A stretch of 64,000 bases of DNA from Microbacterium testaceum (GTDB taxonomy: Bacteria > Actinomycetota > Actinomycetes > Actinomycetales > Microbacteriaceae), in NCBI RefSeq assembly GCF_006539145.1, contig NZ_BJML01000003.1, positions 204,276-268,275 on the forward strand. The letters are read 5' to 3'. This document shows positions 16,401 through 23,736 of this stretch, one piece after another. Positions within the stretch are counted from its first letter, which is position 1, and every line of letters starts with the position of its first letter. Under the pieces are notes generated by a model. It made no database searches. It had not been told where the DNA came from and was given only the letters and a program-made list of their open reading frames with translations. The position numbers were made by a program, and so were the translations under genes.

Positions 16401-18122
16401 GAAGACACCGAACAGACCGCGATCGGGGATGGTGCCGCCGCTGGTGACCGCGACACGCTGTGCGCCCGGCCGCCCGGTCAGCGTGCCCGCGTCGCGATCC
16501 CACACCAGACGCGGCCGCAGCTCGGCGAACTCGTCGGAGGGATAGCGACCGGCCAGCAGGTCGAGGGTGGCCTCGTAGGCGGAGCGCGGAAGCGAACGGA
16601 ACGGCGCGCTGCGCTTGACCGTCTCGAACCACTCCTCGACGTCGATGGACCCGAGGGCCGAGGCGGCGACGGTCTGCTGGGCGAGGATGTCGAGGGGATT
16701 CTGCGGCACCGAGATGGCCTCGATACGCCCCGCCAACATGCGCTCGGTGACGACGGCGGTGTGCAGGACGTCACTGCGGTGCTTGGGGAAGAGCGCGGCT
16801 CGGCTGACCTCGCCGACCTGGTGGCCGGCGCGGCCGACGCGCTGCAGACCGGATGCCGCGCTGGGCGGCGACTCCACCTGGATGACCAGGTCGACGGACC
16901 CCATGTCGATACCGAGCTCGAGGCTGCTCGTGGCGACGACGCAGCGCAGGGTGCCAGACTTCAGCTCGTCTTCGACCTGAGCGCGCTGCTCCTTGGACAC
17001 GGAGCCGTGGTGGGCCTTCGCAAGGATGGCGGCGACACCCTCAGAAGAACCCGCCTGCGCCATCGTGGCCGCGGGCACCGTGGGTTCGGGGACGTCGATG
17101 CCCTGCCGTTCGGCGTAGATCTCGTTCAGGCGACCAGTAAGGCGCTCGGCGAGGCGGCGCGAGTTGGCGAAGACGATGGTCGAGCGTCGCTCGAGGATGC
17201 GGTCGACGATCGCCTCTTCGACGTGCGGCCACACCGAGCCCGACACCTCGGTGCTCTCGGGGCGGTCGGAGAACCATTCGCCGTCACCCGCCTCGTCGGG
17301 GGCAGGAGACCCCGGTGGAGGAGGCGGATTGAGCATGTCGTCGACCGGGACCACGACGGAGAGGTCGAAGGCCTTGGTGGCCTTGGGAGCGACGATGTCG
17401 ACCGGCTGCGCGCCGCCCAGGAACCGCGCCACCTCGTCGATCGGCCGGACCGTCGCCGAGAGGCCGATGCGCTGTGCGGGCTTGTCGAGCAGGGCGTCGA
17501 GACGCTCGAGGCTCACCGCCAGGTGAGCACCGCGCTTGGTCGCCGCGACAGCGTGCACCTCGTCGATGATGACGGTGTGCACGCCGCGCAGGGTCTCGGC
17601 CGCCTGGCTCGTGAGCATGAGGTACAGCGACTCGGGCGTCGTGATGAGGATGTCGGGCGGGGCCGTTACGAGCTTGCGGCGGTCGCCCGAGCTCGTGTCT
17701 CCCGAGCGCACTCCCACGGTCACCGAGGGCACTTCGATGCCGAGGCGGCGAGCGGACTGACCGATACCGACGAGGGGCGAGCGGAGGTTGCGCTCCACGT
17801 CGACGCCGAGAGCCTTCAGCGGAGAGATGTAGAGGATGCGGGTGTCGGTGGGGATCGCCTTGGGGGCTTTCGGCGCCGAACGCCGGCCGCGCGGCGAGGG
17901 AGCGGCATCCGGGACCTGGGGGCCCTTCTCGCGGAACACCCGGTCGATCGCGAAGAGGAACGCCGACAGCGTCTTGCCCGAACCGGTCGGGGCGACCACG
18001 AGGGCGTTGCGGCCCGACGAGACGGACTCCCAGGCCCCCTTCTGCGCGTTGGTGGGCGCCGAGAAGGCGCCACGGAACCAGTCCTGCGTCGCAGGACCGA
18101 ATCTCTCCAGCACGTCGGCCAT
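13440..18122 (-). CDS. lhr: Large ATP-dependent helicase Lhr
   Basis: A 1560-residue superfamily 2 DNA helicase, the usual size of actinobacterial full-length Lhr, which unwinds DNA and RNA-DNA hybrids during repair. Motif I is APTGSGKT at 44-51, motif II DEVH at 187-190, followed by the SATVRP-type motif III and a second RecA domain with QRVGRAGHQ motif VI. The remaining 900 residues hold the winged-helix and Lhr-specific C-terminal domains. The gene is followed directly by nei with an eight-base overlap, which supports a role in oxidative or mitomycin-type damage. A GAGAGG sequence about ten bases before ATG 18122 may be its ribosome site. Confidence 0.95.
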   Translation of the reverse strand: MADVLERFGPATQDWFRGAFSAPTNAQKGAWESVSSGRNALVVAPTGSGKTLSAFLFAIDRVFREKGPQVPDAAPSPRGRRSAPKAPKAIPTDTRILYISPLKALGVDVERNLRSPLVGIGQSARRLGIEVPSVTVGVRSGDTSSGDRRKLVTAPPDILITTPESLYLMLTSQAAETLRGVHTVIIDEVHAVAATKRGAHLAVSLERLDALLDKPAQRIGLSATVRPIDEVARFLGGAQPVDIVAPKATKAFDLSVVVPVDDMLNPPPPPGSPAPDEAGDGEWFSDRPESTEVSGSVWPHVEEAIVDRILERRSTIVFANSRRLAERLTGRLNEIYAERQGIDVPEPTVPAATMAQAGSSEGVAAILAKAHHGSVSKEQRAQVEDELKSGTLRCVVATSSLELGIDMGSVDLVIQVESPPSAASGLQRVGRAGHQVGEVSRAALFPKHRSDVLHTAVVTERMLAGRIEAISVPQNPLDILAQQTVAASALGSIDVEEWFETVKRSAPFRSLPRSAYEATLDLLAGRYPSDEFAELRPRLVWDRDAGTLTGRPGAQRVAVTSGGTIPDRGLFGVFVAGESQNARVGELDEEMVYESRVNDVFTLGTTSWRIVEITHDRVNVLPAFGQPGKLPFWHGDGIGRPAELGEALGKFSRDLAAADRGTAEERLRESGLDDNAITNLLAYLAEQREATGTLPTDRTLTVERSRDEVGDWRIILHSPYGMQVHSPWALAVNARIRERLGVEGAAVASDDGIIARVPDAAAEPPGADLFVFEPDELEQIVTDEVGGSSLFASRFRECAARALLLPRLNPNRRSPLWQQRQRSAQLLEVAKRHPAFPIILETLREVLQDVYDLPALLRLTRQIGERKIRLVEITTSQPSPYARDLLFGYVGAFMYEGDSPLAERRAAALSVDPALLSELLGKVEMRELLDPDVIAQFEREAQRLDPDRRARGVEGVADLLRILGPLDATEVAARLDTDGDALVDAEQHLAALVDDRRAIRVTIAGISRTAGIEDAGRLRDALGAALPVGIPHAFLEPFPDPLGDLVARFARTHAPFATDAVAERLGVGVAVARLTLQRLESQGRLASGFFLPEASGGSRGDETEWCDVEVLRRLRMRSLAAIRGSVEPVPPAAYARFLPVWQHVGRPLEGIDGVLAVIEQLAGVPIPASAWESLVLPSRVLDYSPALLDELTATGEVVWSGHGTLPGRDGWIALHPAEAAPFTLQDPEDTDDPAPDSLEARIIAALEGGGAYFATQLKQLAGAENEQSVNDALWALTWAGRVTNDTFAPVRTLLSGSGQSHRVARRAPRARMYRGATMPRSSSTPRPPSLGGRWSLLPEREQDPATRATATASLLLDRYGVVTRGAVQSEGVPGGFAQVYRILAGFEEAGHCRRGYVIEKLGAAQFAASATVDRLREFAAVADPPPLRTVTLAATDPANPYGAALGWPAIEGVTHRPGRKAGGLVVLVDGELTLYLERGGRSALAFTDDEAVLQAAARHLAETAKKRRLETLTVEQVNGEFVYGTAVGRALREGGFVESPKGLTLRKLTAGDTLREAARA

Positions 18123-18239
18123 GCCGACATCCTCTCCCGGACCTCCGACATCGGGTCGGGGTTGACGTTCGCTCGCCGCGGAACGTCCTCGTCGTACGTG
18201 GTTTCCGTCGGCCGGTCCGACTGCCGAGAGATCGGGCGA

Positions 18240-19835
18240 TCATTCGGGGAGCTCTCGCAGCCGTCCCTCTCGCAGCTCGAGCCGCAGATCGAGATCGAGT
18301 CGCGACAGGAACGCATCGTCGTGACTGACCACCACCACAGCGCCCCGGTACGCGCGCACCGCGGCGACCACCGCGTCGACGGTGTCGAGGTCGAGGTTGT
18401 TCGTCGGTTCGTCGAGCACGAGCAGCTGGGGCGGCGGGTCGGCCAGCAGCAGTCGGGCCAACGCCACGCGGAACCTCTCGCCCCCCGACAGCGACGACAC
18501 CGCCCGCGTCACCGTGTCTCCCCGCAGGAGGAACCGTGCCAAGCGGTCGCGCACCTCTCCGGAAGGCGCGGCGGGTGACGCAGCCCGGACGTTCTCGAGC
18601 GCGGACGCGTCATCGTCGAGGCCGTCGAGGCGCTGGGGCAGGTAGCCGACCCGGTCCACGTACACGCGGCCATGGAGGGATGCCGGGTCATCGGTGCCGT
18701 GGACGAGGCGCTCGAGCAGTGTTGTCTTGCCGGCGCCGTTGGGGCCGACGAGGGCGAGGCGTTCGCGTCCCGTGACGATCCACTCGCGCTCGCCGTCCCC
18801 CACCGCGAGGACCCGACGCGCGGCGGCGTTGTCCGGATCGGGCAGGTCGACGCGCACCACGTCGTCGTCGCGAACGCGTGCGGAGGCCTCCGTGAGGGCC
18901 GAGCGCGCTGAATCCTCCTTTCCCTGCATCTGCGTGCGCAGACGCCCCGCGCTGATCTGTGCGGCGTTCGCGCGCATCCCCGCGAACATCTTGGGAACGC
19001 GTTTCTCGATCTCGGCCTTGTGCGCGACGCGGGTGCGGGTGGCGAGCTTGTCCTGCGCCTGGATGCGCTCGCGCCGCTCGCGGCGGAACGCCTGGGCGGC
19101 GTCGCGTTCGGCGCGCAGGGCGGCCTCCTGCTCCGCGTCTCGATGCGCTCGCCACGCGCTGTACGGTCCGCCGACGACGCTCAGGGAGTGGGCGTACAGC
19201 TCGGCGGTGGCATCCATCAGCTCGAGAAGGCCGATGTCGTGGCTGACGACGACGAGCGCGCCCGGCCAGGAGCGCACGAGCTCGCCGACGCGCGCACGCG
19301 CCTCGCGGTCGAGGTCGTTCGTGGGCTCGTCGAGCAGAGTCACGGCCGCACGGGAGGAGCGCAGGCCGAGGAGCGCGGCGAGCGCGGCCTCGCCGCCCGA
19401 CAACTGCCCGACCGTCCGATCGAGCGCTTGCGCCGGAAGGCCCGCGTCGGCCAGCAGTGCCTCCGCTCTCGCTTCGACGTCCCAGTCGTCGCCGACGGCG
19501 TCGAAATGTCGCGGATCGACGTCGCCGGCCTCGATGGCGCGCAGCGCACGGAGGGGCTCCTCCACTCCGAGGAGGGAGGCGACGGAACGGGCGGGGTCGA
19601 CGGCGAGGCGTTGCGGCAGGATCGCAACCGGTCCGGAGGTCGACACCTGCCCGGACGTGGGGGCGATCAGCCCGGCGGCGACGCGCAGCAACGTCGACTT
19701 GCCGGCGCCGTTGCGGCCGACAAGGCCCGTGCGGCCGACACCGATCGAGCCCGACACGTCGTCGAGCGCGACGCTGCCGTCCGGCCAGACCAGGCGGACA
19801 CGGTCGAAAAGGAGGGAGGAACGAGGGGAGGACAC
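18240..19835 (-). CDS. ABC-F family ATPase
   Basis: A soluble protein of 531 residues with two ABC domains and no membrane segments. Walker A motifs are GRNGAGKST (about residues 39-47) and GPNGAGKTT (about 360-368); signature motifs are LSGGEAALA and LSGGERFRVA; both are followed by DEPTN. The two domains are joined by a charged, Arg/Ala/Glu-rich linker (about 235-320), as in ribosome-acting ABC-F proteins, which either regulate translation or protect ribosomes from antibiotics. The start is GTG 19835 with GGAG seven bases upstream. A leader of about 160 bases with a short open frame and a hairpin precedes it, so antibiotic-responsive control is possible. Which drug, if any, is unknown. Confidence 0.85.
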   Translation of the reverse strand: MSSPRSSLLFDRVRLVWPDGSVALDDVSGSIGVGRTGLVGRNGAGKSTLLRVAAGLIAPTSGQVSTSGPVAILPQRLAVDPARSVASLLGVEEPLRALRAIEAGDVDPRHFDAVGDDWDVEARAEALLADAGLPAQALDRTVGQLSGGEAALAALLGLRSSRAAVTLLDEPTNDLDREARARVGELVRSWPGALVVVSHDIGLLELMDATAELYAHSLSVVGGPYSAWRAHRDAEQEAALRAERDAAQAFRRERRERIQAQDKLATRTRVAHKAEIEKRVPKMFAGMRANAAQISAGRLRTQMQGKEDSARSALTEASARVRDDDVVRVDLPDPDNAAARRVLAVGDGEREWIVTGRERLALVGPNGAGKTTLLERLVHGTDDPASLHGRVYVDRVGYLPQRLDGLDDDASALENVRAASPAAPSGEVRDRLARFLLRGDTVTRAVSSLSGGERFRVALARLLLADPPPQLLVLDEPTNNLDLDTVDAVVAAVRAYRGAVVVVSHDDAFLSRLDLDLRLELREGRLRELPE

Positions 19836-19860
19836 GAGAGGACTCCGATGGCGCGGGATG

Positions 19861-19883
19861 CGCGGACACCGGACCCGTCCGCG
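19861..19883 (-). promoter_or_regulatory. Leader hairpin upstream of the ABC-F gene
   Basis: A 7-bp perfect stem (19861-19867 with 19877-19883) with a 9-base loop that can pair further within itself. It lies between the short leader frame and the GTG start, where an attenuator or ribosome-site sequestering element would be expected. Tentative. Confidence 0.35.
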
Positions 19884-19921
19884 TCAGCGGAGGGCGGCCG
19901 AGGAAACGGCGGGTCGACGGG

Positions 19922-19963
19922 TCAGCGCGCGGACAGGGGCGCGGAAGCGTCGACGTTCTTCAC
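19922..19963 (-). CDS. Possible 13-residue leader peptide of the ABC-F gene
   Basis: A GTG-initiated frame, MKNVDASAPLSAR then stop, in the transcript leader of the ABC-F gene. GAGG lies nine bases upstream. Known ABC-F resistance genes in Gram-positive bacteria often carry such peptides, whose stalling releases an attenuator. Here the evidence is only position, a weak ribosome site and the hairpin that follows. It may be chance. Confidence 0.3.
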   Translation of the reverse strand: MKNVDASAPLSAR

Positions 19964-20000
19964 CGGAGGAGACCTCGTTCTCGGGGGCGGGGGAGTGACC

Positions 20001-20006
20001 ACGATA
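20001..20006 (-). promoter_or_regulatory. -10 element (TATCGT) for the ABC-F leader transcript
   Basis: TATCGT on the minus strand. No start codon lies 6-7 bases downstream, unlike the leaderless genes here, so the transcript would have a leader of about 160 bases before GTG 19835. Confidence 0.4.
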
Positions 20007-20036
20007 GTCGACGGGCGTCCCCTGCGGTACCCCGCC

Positions 20037-20702
20037 TCAGGTGACGGCGGCCCCGACCTGGTCGGCCAGACGCGCGTCGAGGAACGCCCGAACGTCGTCG
20101 AGTTCGTCTTGCGAGATGGAGTGGGTCAGCCCGGGGTACACGCGTCCGCTCAGTTCGCTGTGACCGGGCAGCCACTGCGACGTGAGGTCGACCAACGGTG
20201 CGGGTATGACGTCGTCGGCTGCGCCGCGGCCCCAGAACACCGGTGGCCGGCGCTGAGCGAGAACGGCATCGCCCGGGAGCTCGCCGCCCGCCGCGTAGCC
20301 GGCGAGGACGACGGCGAAAGACACCGCGTCGGGATCGACGCGCAGGGTCTGCAGCGCGACAGCGCCGCCCTGAGAGAACCCGAGCAGGCCCACGCGCGCC
20401 GAGCCGACGGCATCCTGCACCCAGGCGAGAACCGCCTGAGCGGCGAGCGTGACGGCCGCCGGGTCGCGCCCGTCGAGTCCCTCGATCGGGTACCACGAGG
20501 CGCCGGGAGTGGGCCACGGCGGCGCGAGCGGAGCCCGCACGCTCGCGACGACGAAGGAATCGGGCAGATACGGCACCAGGCCGAACAGGTCGTGTTCGTC
20601 TGACCCGTAGCCGTGCAGCAGCACCAGCACCGGCCGGTCGCCCCGCTCGGCAGGCGACACGGACCACCGCACGACGGACGGATCGAGGGAGGGGTGGCTC
20701 AT
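20037..20702 (-). CDS. Phospholipase/carboxylesterase family alpha/beta hydrolase
   Basis: A 221-residue cytoplasmic serine hydrolase. The nucleophile elbow is GFSQGG with Ser110; Asp in GAADDVIP (about 162) and His in GLTHSIS (about 194) complete the triad; HGYGSDEHDL (30-39) forms the oxyanion region. This matches the abhydrolase_2 family of carboxylesterases that act on short acyl esters. ATG 20702 is chosen because family similarity begins just after it and AACAAT lies six bases upstream; the open frame continues 170 codons upstream through low-complexity repeat DNA that is unlikely to be coding. Confidence 0.85.
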   Translation of the reverse strand: MSHPSLDPSVVRWSVSPAERGDRPVLVLLHGYGSDEHDLFGLVPYLPDSFVVASVRAPLAPPWPTPGASWYPIEGLDGRDPAAVTLAAQAVLAWVQDAVGSARVGLLGFSQGGAVALQTLRVDPDAVSFAVVLAGYAAGGELPGDAVLAQRRPPVFWGRGAADDVIPAPLVDLTSQWLPGHSELSGRVYPGLTHSISQDELDDVRAFLDARLADQVGAAVT

Positions 20703-21057
20703 ATCGCCATTGTTGCAAAGGCCTCCGACATCGCGGCGGGATCGGACCGCGGCGCTCTCCGCCGGGTGCGGTGCGGGTGCGGTGCGGGAGCGGGTGCGAG
20801 TGCGGGAGGGGAGGAGATTCCGGGAGCGGAGGGTTCTCCGCCGCACGTGGATCCTCCCGAGACCGGATTTCCTCCCGAGAGCAGGGGGCATCGCGGCGAG
20901 GCGGAGGGGAGGGAATACCGGGAGTGGAGGATTCGCGACCGCGCAGGACCTCCGAGGACGGAATCTCCTCCCGCGAGCGGCGGAGAACACGACCGGCACG
21001 TGGACCGTCCGCGCGGGACACGCGGCACGCGGGGCGGACGGTTGATATACAGGGAGC
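20703..21057. other. 355-base divergent intergenic region with repeats
   Basis: Separates the esterase (minus) from the Nudix-like gene (plus). It holds the promoters of both genes at its ends, a short tandem run of GTGCGG-type hexamers around 20766-20800, and two diverged copies of an 80-base unit (see the repeat entry). Long open frames cross it on both strands, but they are low-complexity and have no ribosome sites, so I call no gene. Confidence 0.6.
20803..20980. repeat. Two diverged tandem copies of an ~80-base palindromic unit
   Basis: Copy 1 at about 20803-20882 and copy 2 at about 20900-20980. Both contain, in order, GGAGGGGAGG, CCGGGAG(C/T)GGAGG, then GGA(T)CCTCC..GA and a CCTCCCG(A/C)GAGC end. 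Within each copy the first half (GGAG...CGGGAG) is roughly complementary to the second (CTCCCG...), so each can fold back. Similarity between copies is roughly 70% by eye. Confidence 0.55.
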
Positions 21058-21672
21058 ATGCCCGTGCGCACTCCCGATCCCGAACCCGACGACAACGGCG
21101 ACGAGCGCGAGTCGCTCTCGGCGTCTTTCTCCGGCGCGCAGAAGGGTCCGAACCCGAACCCGGGCTGGCTCAGCGAGGTCGAGCTCGCCGAGGCGCGACG
21201 CCGTCTTCCCATGCTCTACGTCGAAGCCCTGCCCGTTCGCACCGACGGCATGGGCGCGGTGACCCAGGTCGGCATCCTGCTCCGGGCCACGCCCCTCGGC
21301 GAGATGACCCGCACGCTCGTCTCGGGCCGGGTCCGCTACGGCGAGACCGTGCGCGACGCGCTGTTCCGTCACCTCGAGAACGACCTCGGCCCCATGGCCT
21401 TCCCGCTGCTGCCGCCCTCGCCGACGCCGTTCACGGTGGCGGAGTACTTCCCGCTTCCCGGTGTCAGCGCCTTCCACGACGACCGGCAGCATGCCGTCGC
21501 CCTCGCCTTCGTGGTCCCGGTGACCGGTACCTGCGAGCCGCGTCAAGATGCGCTCGAGGTCACGTGGCTGTCTCCCGAGGAGGCGGCATCCGATGCCCTC
21601 TCCGACGAGATGGAGGGCGGCCGCGGCACGCTCATCCGTCAAGCGCTGGCCTCGGTGGGTGCACTGCGCTGA
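21058..21672 (+). CDS. Nudix-fold protein with a degenerate Nudix box
   Basis: A 204-residue protein. Residues 1-45 are polar and probably disordered. From about 50 the pattern fits a Nudix domain, and the Nudix box position reads GRVRYGETVRDALFRHLEND-LG. The canonical box is GX5EX7REUXEEXGU; here the Arg-Glu is Arg-His and the Glu-Glu pair is Glu-Asn-Asp, so the metal-binding glutamates are mostly lost. Actinobacterial proteins of this kind are often called Nudix family but may bind a nucleotide without hydrolysing it. ATATAC/TATACA lies 6-7 bases before ATG 21058. Substrate unknown. Confidence 0.7.
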   Translation: MPVRTPDPEPDDNGDERESLSASFSGAQKGPNPNPGWLSEVELAEARRRLPMLYVEALPVRTDGMGAVTQVGILLRATPLGEMTRTLVSGRVRYGETVRDALFRHLENDLGPMAFPLLPPSPTPFTVAEYFPLPGVSAFHDDRQHAVALAFVVPVTGTCEPRQDALEVTWLSPEEAASDALSDEMEGGRGTLIRQALASVGALR

Positions 21673-21740
21673 GGCTCCTTCCCCGCGGGGTCGATAGCGG
21701 ATTCATCCCCCGCACCGTTGCCGCTGTCGGTGGCCCTGTC

Positions 21741-21746
21741 TAGGGT
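21741..21746 (+). promoter_or_regulatory. -10 element (TAGGGT) of the M3 peptidase gene
   Basis: TAGGGT lies 6 bases before ATG 21753; the GAGGA between them is too close to serve as a normal ribosome site. Fits a leaderless transcript. Confidence 0.5.
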
Positions 21747-21752
21747 CGAGGA

Positions 21753-23675
21753 ATGGCGCATCCTTCCCCGGAACCCCTGTCCCTCCCGCACGATCTCGAC
21801 GGGTGGAAGAGCTTCGCGGCCGATCGTCCCGCCGAACGCCTCCAGCGTGTGGCGGCGATCGACGCGCGACTCGTCGACGAACCCGAGCTGTCTCTGCAGG
21901 AGCGCCTCGCCCTGTGGAACGAGGCCGACATCGCGCTCGCCGAGGCCGCGGCTCCCTCGCACCTGATCAGCGAATCGCACCCGGATGCCGAGGTGCGCGA
22001 CGCCGCCGAGAAGCAGGCGCAGGCCGTCGACGCGGTGCAGTCGCGGCGCGTTCTCGACCGAGGGCTGTGGGAGGTCTTCGCGGATGCCGACCCGTCGGGC
22101 CTCGCGCCCGATGAGCGGCGCTTCCTCGAGCAGGTGCGTCGCGACTTCCGTCGGGGCGGCGTGAATCTCCCCGATGCCGAGCGCGAGCGCGTCCGCGCAC
22201 TCACCGATCGCGACACCGAGCTCTCGCTGGTCTTCTCTCGCAATATCCGGGAGGGCCGGCGAGAGGTGCGCGTCCCCGCGGCGTCGCTCGACGGCCTGCC
22301 CGCGGATTTCCTCGCCGAACACCCCTCCGACGCCGAGGGGATGGTCACCCTCACGACCGAGTACACCGACCTCATGCCGGTTCGGGAATACGCGCGGAAT
22401 CGCGGGGTCCGGCACGAGCTCATGGGGGTGTACAACGACCTCGCGTGGCCGGTGAACGAGCCCGTCCTCGCCGAGCTGCTCGCGGTGCGCGCGGAGCGGG
22501 CCACCCTCCTGGGTTACGGCGACTGGGCCGATTACGAGACCGAGACGCGCATGATCGGTTCGAGCGCGGCCGTGCGCGCGTTCCTCGACCGCGTCGCCGA
22601 CGCGGTCGCCCCGGCGGCGGCCGACGAATACGATCGCGTGCTCGCGCGCCTGCGTCGCGACGACCCCGACGCCGACGCGGTGACGATCGCCGACTTCTGG
22701 TACGTCCTCGGCGCCCTCAAGCGCGAAGAATACGACGTCGACGCGCAGCTCGTCCGGTCGTACTTCCGCTTCGATCGCGTGCTCGAGGGCGTGCTCAACA
22801 CCACCGGACGCCTGCTCGACGTGCGGTACATCCCGGTCGACGCGCCCTCGTGGCACGATGACGTCCGCACCTACGACGTGGTCCGCGGCGACGATCGACT
22901 CGGGCGCATCCACCTCGACCTGCACCCGCGCGACGGCAAGTACAACCACGCGGCGTGCTTCGGGCTGGCCCCGGGCATCGCCGGTCGGTCGATGCCCGAG
23001 TCCGTGCTGCTCTGCAACTTCTCGCGAGGACTTTTGGAGCACGACGAGGTCGTGACCTTCTTCCACGAGTTCGGTCACCTCGTGCACGACATCCTCGGCG
23101 GTCACCAGAGGTGGGCGCGTTGGACGGGCGTCGCGACCGAGTGGGACTTCGTCGAGGCCCCGAGCCAGCTCCTCGAAGAGTGGGCGTGGGATGCCGAGGC
23201 GCTTGCGTCCTTCGCCGTGAACGACGCCGGGGAGCCGATCCCCGCCGATCTCGTCGCCCGCATGCGCACTGCCGACGCCTTCGGCCGGGGCCTCGAGGTC
23301 ACGCGTCAGCTCGGCCACGCGACGACCTCGTATCGTCTGCACGTGGACCGGCCGGACGACCTCGCCACCGCCGTCGACGGGTACTACCGGGCCGCCAGCC
23401 CGATCGCCCCTCTCGAGGGGGCGCACTCGTACGCCGGTTTCGGTCATCTCACCGGGTACGGCGCGTGCTACTACACGTATCAGTGGAGTCTCGTGATCGC
23501 CCGCGATCTTCTCTCCGCGTTCGGCGACGACCTGTTCGACGTCGAGACGGCCACCCGCTACCGGCGCGAGATCCTCGAGCCCGGCGGAACGCGCGACGCC
23601 CGCGACCTTGTGAAGTCGTTCCTCGGTCGTGAGTCGACGTTCGACGCGTACCGCGACTGGCTCGCCGGAGCCTGA
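21753..23675 (+). CDS. M3 family metallopeptidase (thimet oligopeptidase type)
   Basis: A cytoplasmic zinc oligopeptidase of 640 residues that would degrade short peptides. The zinc motif HEFGH is at 438-442 with the third ligand Glu about 25 residues later (EWDFVEAPSQLLEEW region). The all-helical N-terminal half and the C-terminal GYGACYYTYQWS motif, which lines the substrate tunnel in thimet-type enzymes, fit the family. No signal peptide. The gene stands alone, with a bidirectional terminator shared with the convergent threonine aldolase gene. Confidence 0.92.
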   Translation: MAHPSPEPLSLPHDLDGWKSFAADRPAERLQRVAAIDARLVDEPELSLQERLALWNEADIALAEAAAPSHLISESHPDAEVRDAAEKQAQAVDAVQSRRVLDRGLWEVFADADPSGLAPDERRFLEQVRRDFRRGGVNLPDAERERVRALTDRDTELSLVFSRNIREGRREVRVPAASLDGLPADFLAEHPSDAEGMVTLTTEYTDLMPVREYARNRGVRHELMGVYNDLAWPVNEPVLAELLAVRAERATLLGYGDWADYETETRMIGSSAAVRAFLDRVADAVAPAAADEYDRVLARLRRDDPDADAVTIADFWYVLGALKREEYDVDAQLVRSYFRFDRVLEGVLNTTGRLLDVRYIPVDAPSWHDDVRTYDVVRGDDRLGRIHLDLHPRDGKYNHAACFGLAPGIAGRSMPESVLLCNFSRGLLEHDEVVTFFHEFGHLVHDILGGHQRWARWTGVATEWDFVEAPSQLLEEWAWDAEALASFAVNDAGEPIPADLVARMRTADAFGRGLEVTRQLGHATTSYRLHVDRPDDLATAVDGYYRAASPIAPLEGAHSYAGFGHLTGYGACYYTYQWSLVIARDLLSAFGDDLFDVETATRYRREILEPGGTRDARDLVKSFLGRESTFDAYRDWLAGA

Positions 23676-23684
23676 CGACGACGA

Positions 23685-23720
23685 AGGGCCGCGGCATCCC
23701 GATCCGGATGCCGCGGCCCT
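23685..23720. terminator. Bidirectional terminator between M3 peptidase and threonine aldolase
   Basis: A perfect 15-bp stem (23685-23699 with 23706-23720, six-base loop) just after the peptidase stop and 16 bases past the aldolase stop. The stem holds GGCATCC and GGATGCC as an inverted pair. Confidence 0.75.
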
Positions 23721-23736
23721 CTCGACCCGCGCAGGG

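Noticed and set aside
20703..21212. N-terminal extension of the esterase through the repeat-rich spacer
   Set aside because: Low-complexity translation with no signal peptide; the hydrolase fold starts after ATG 20702.
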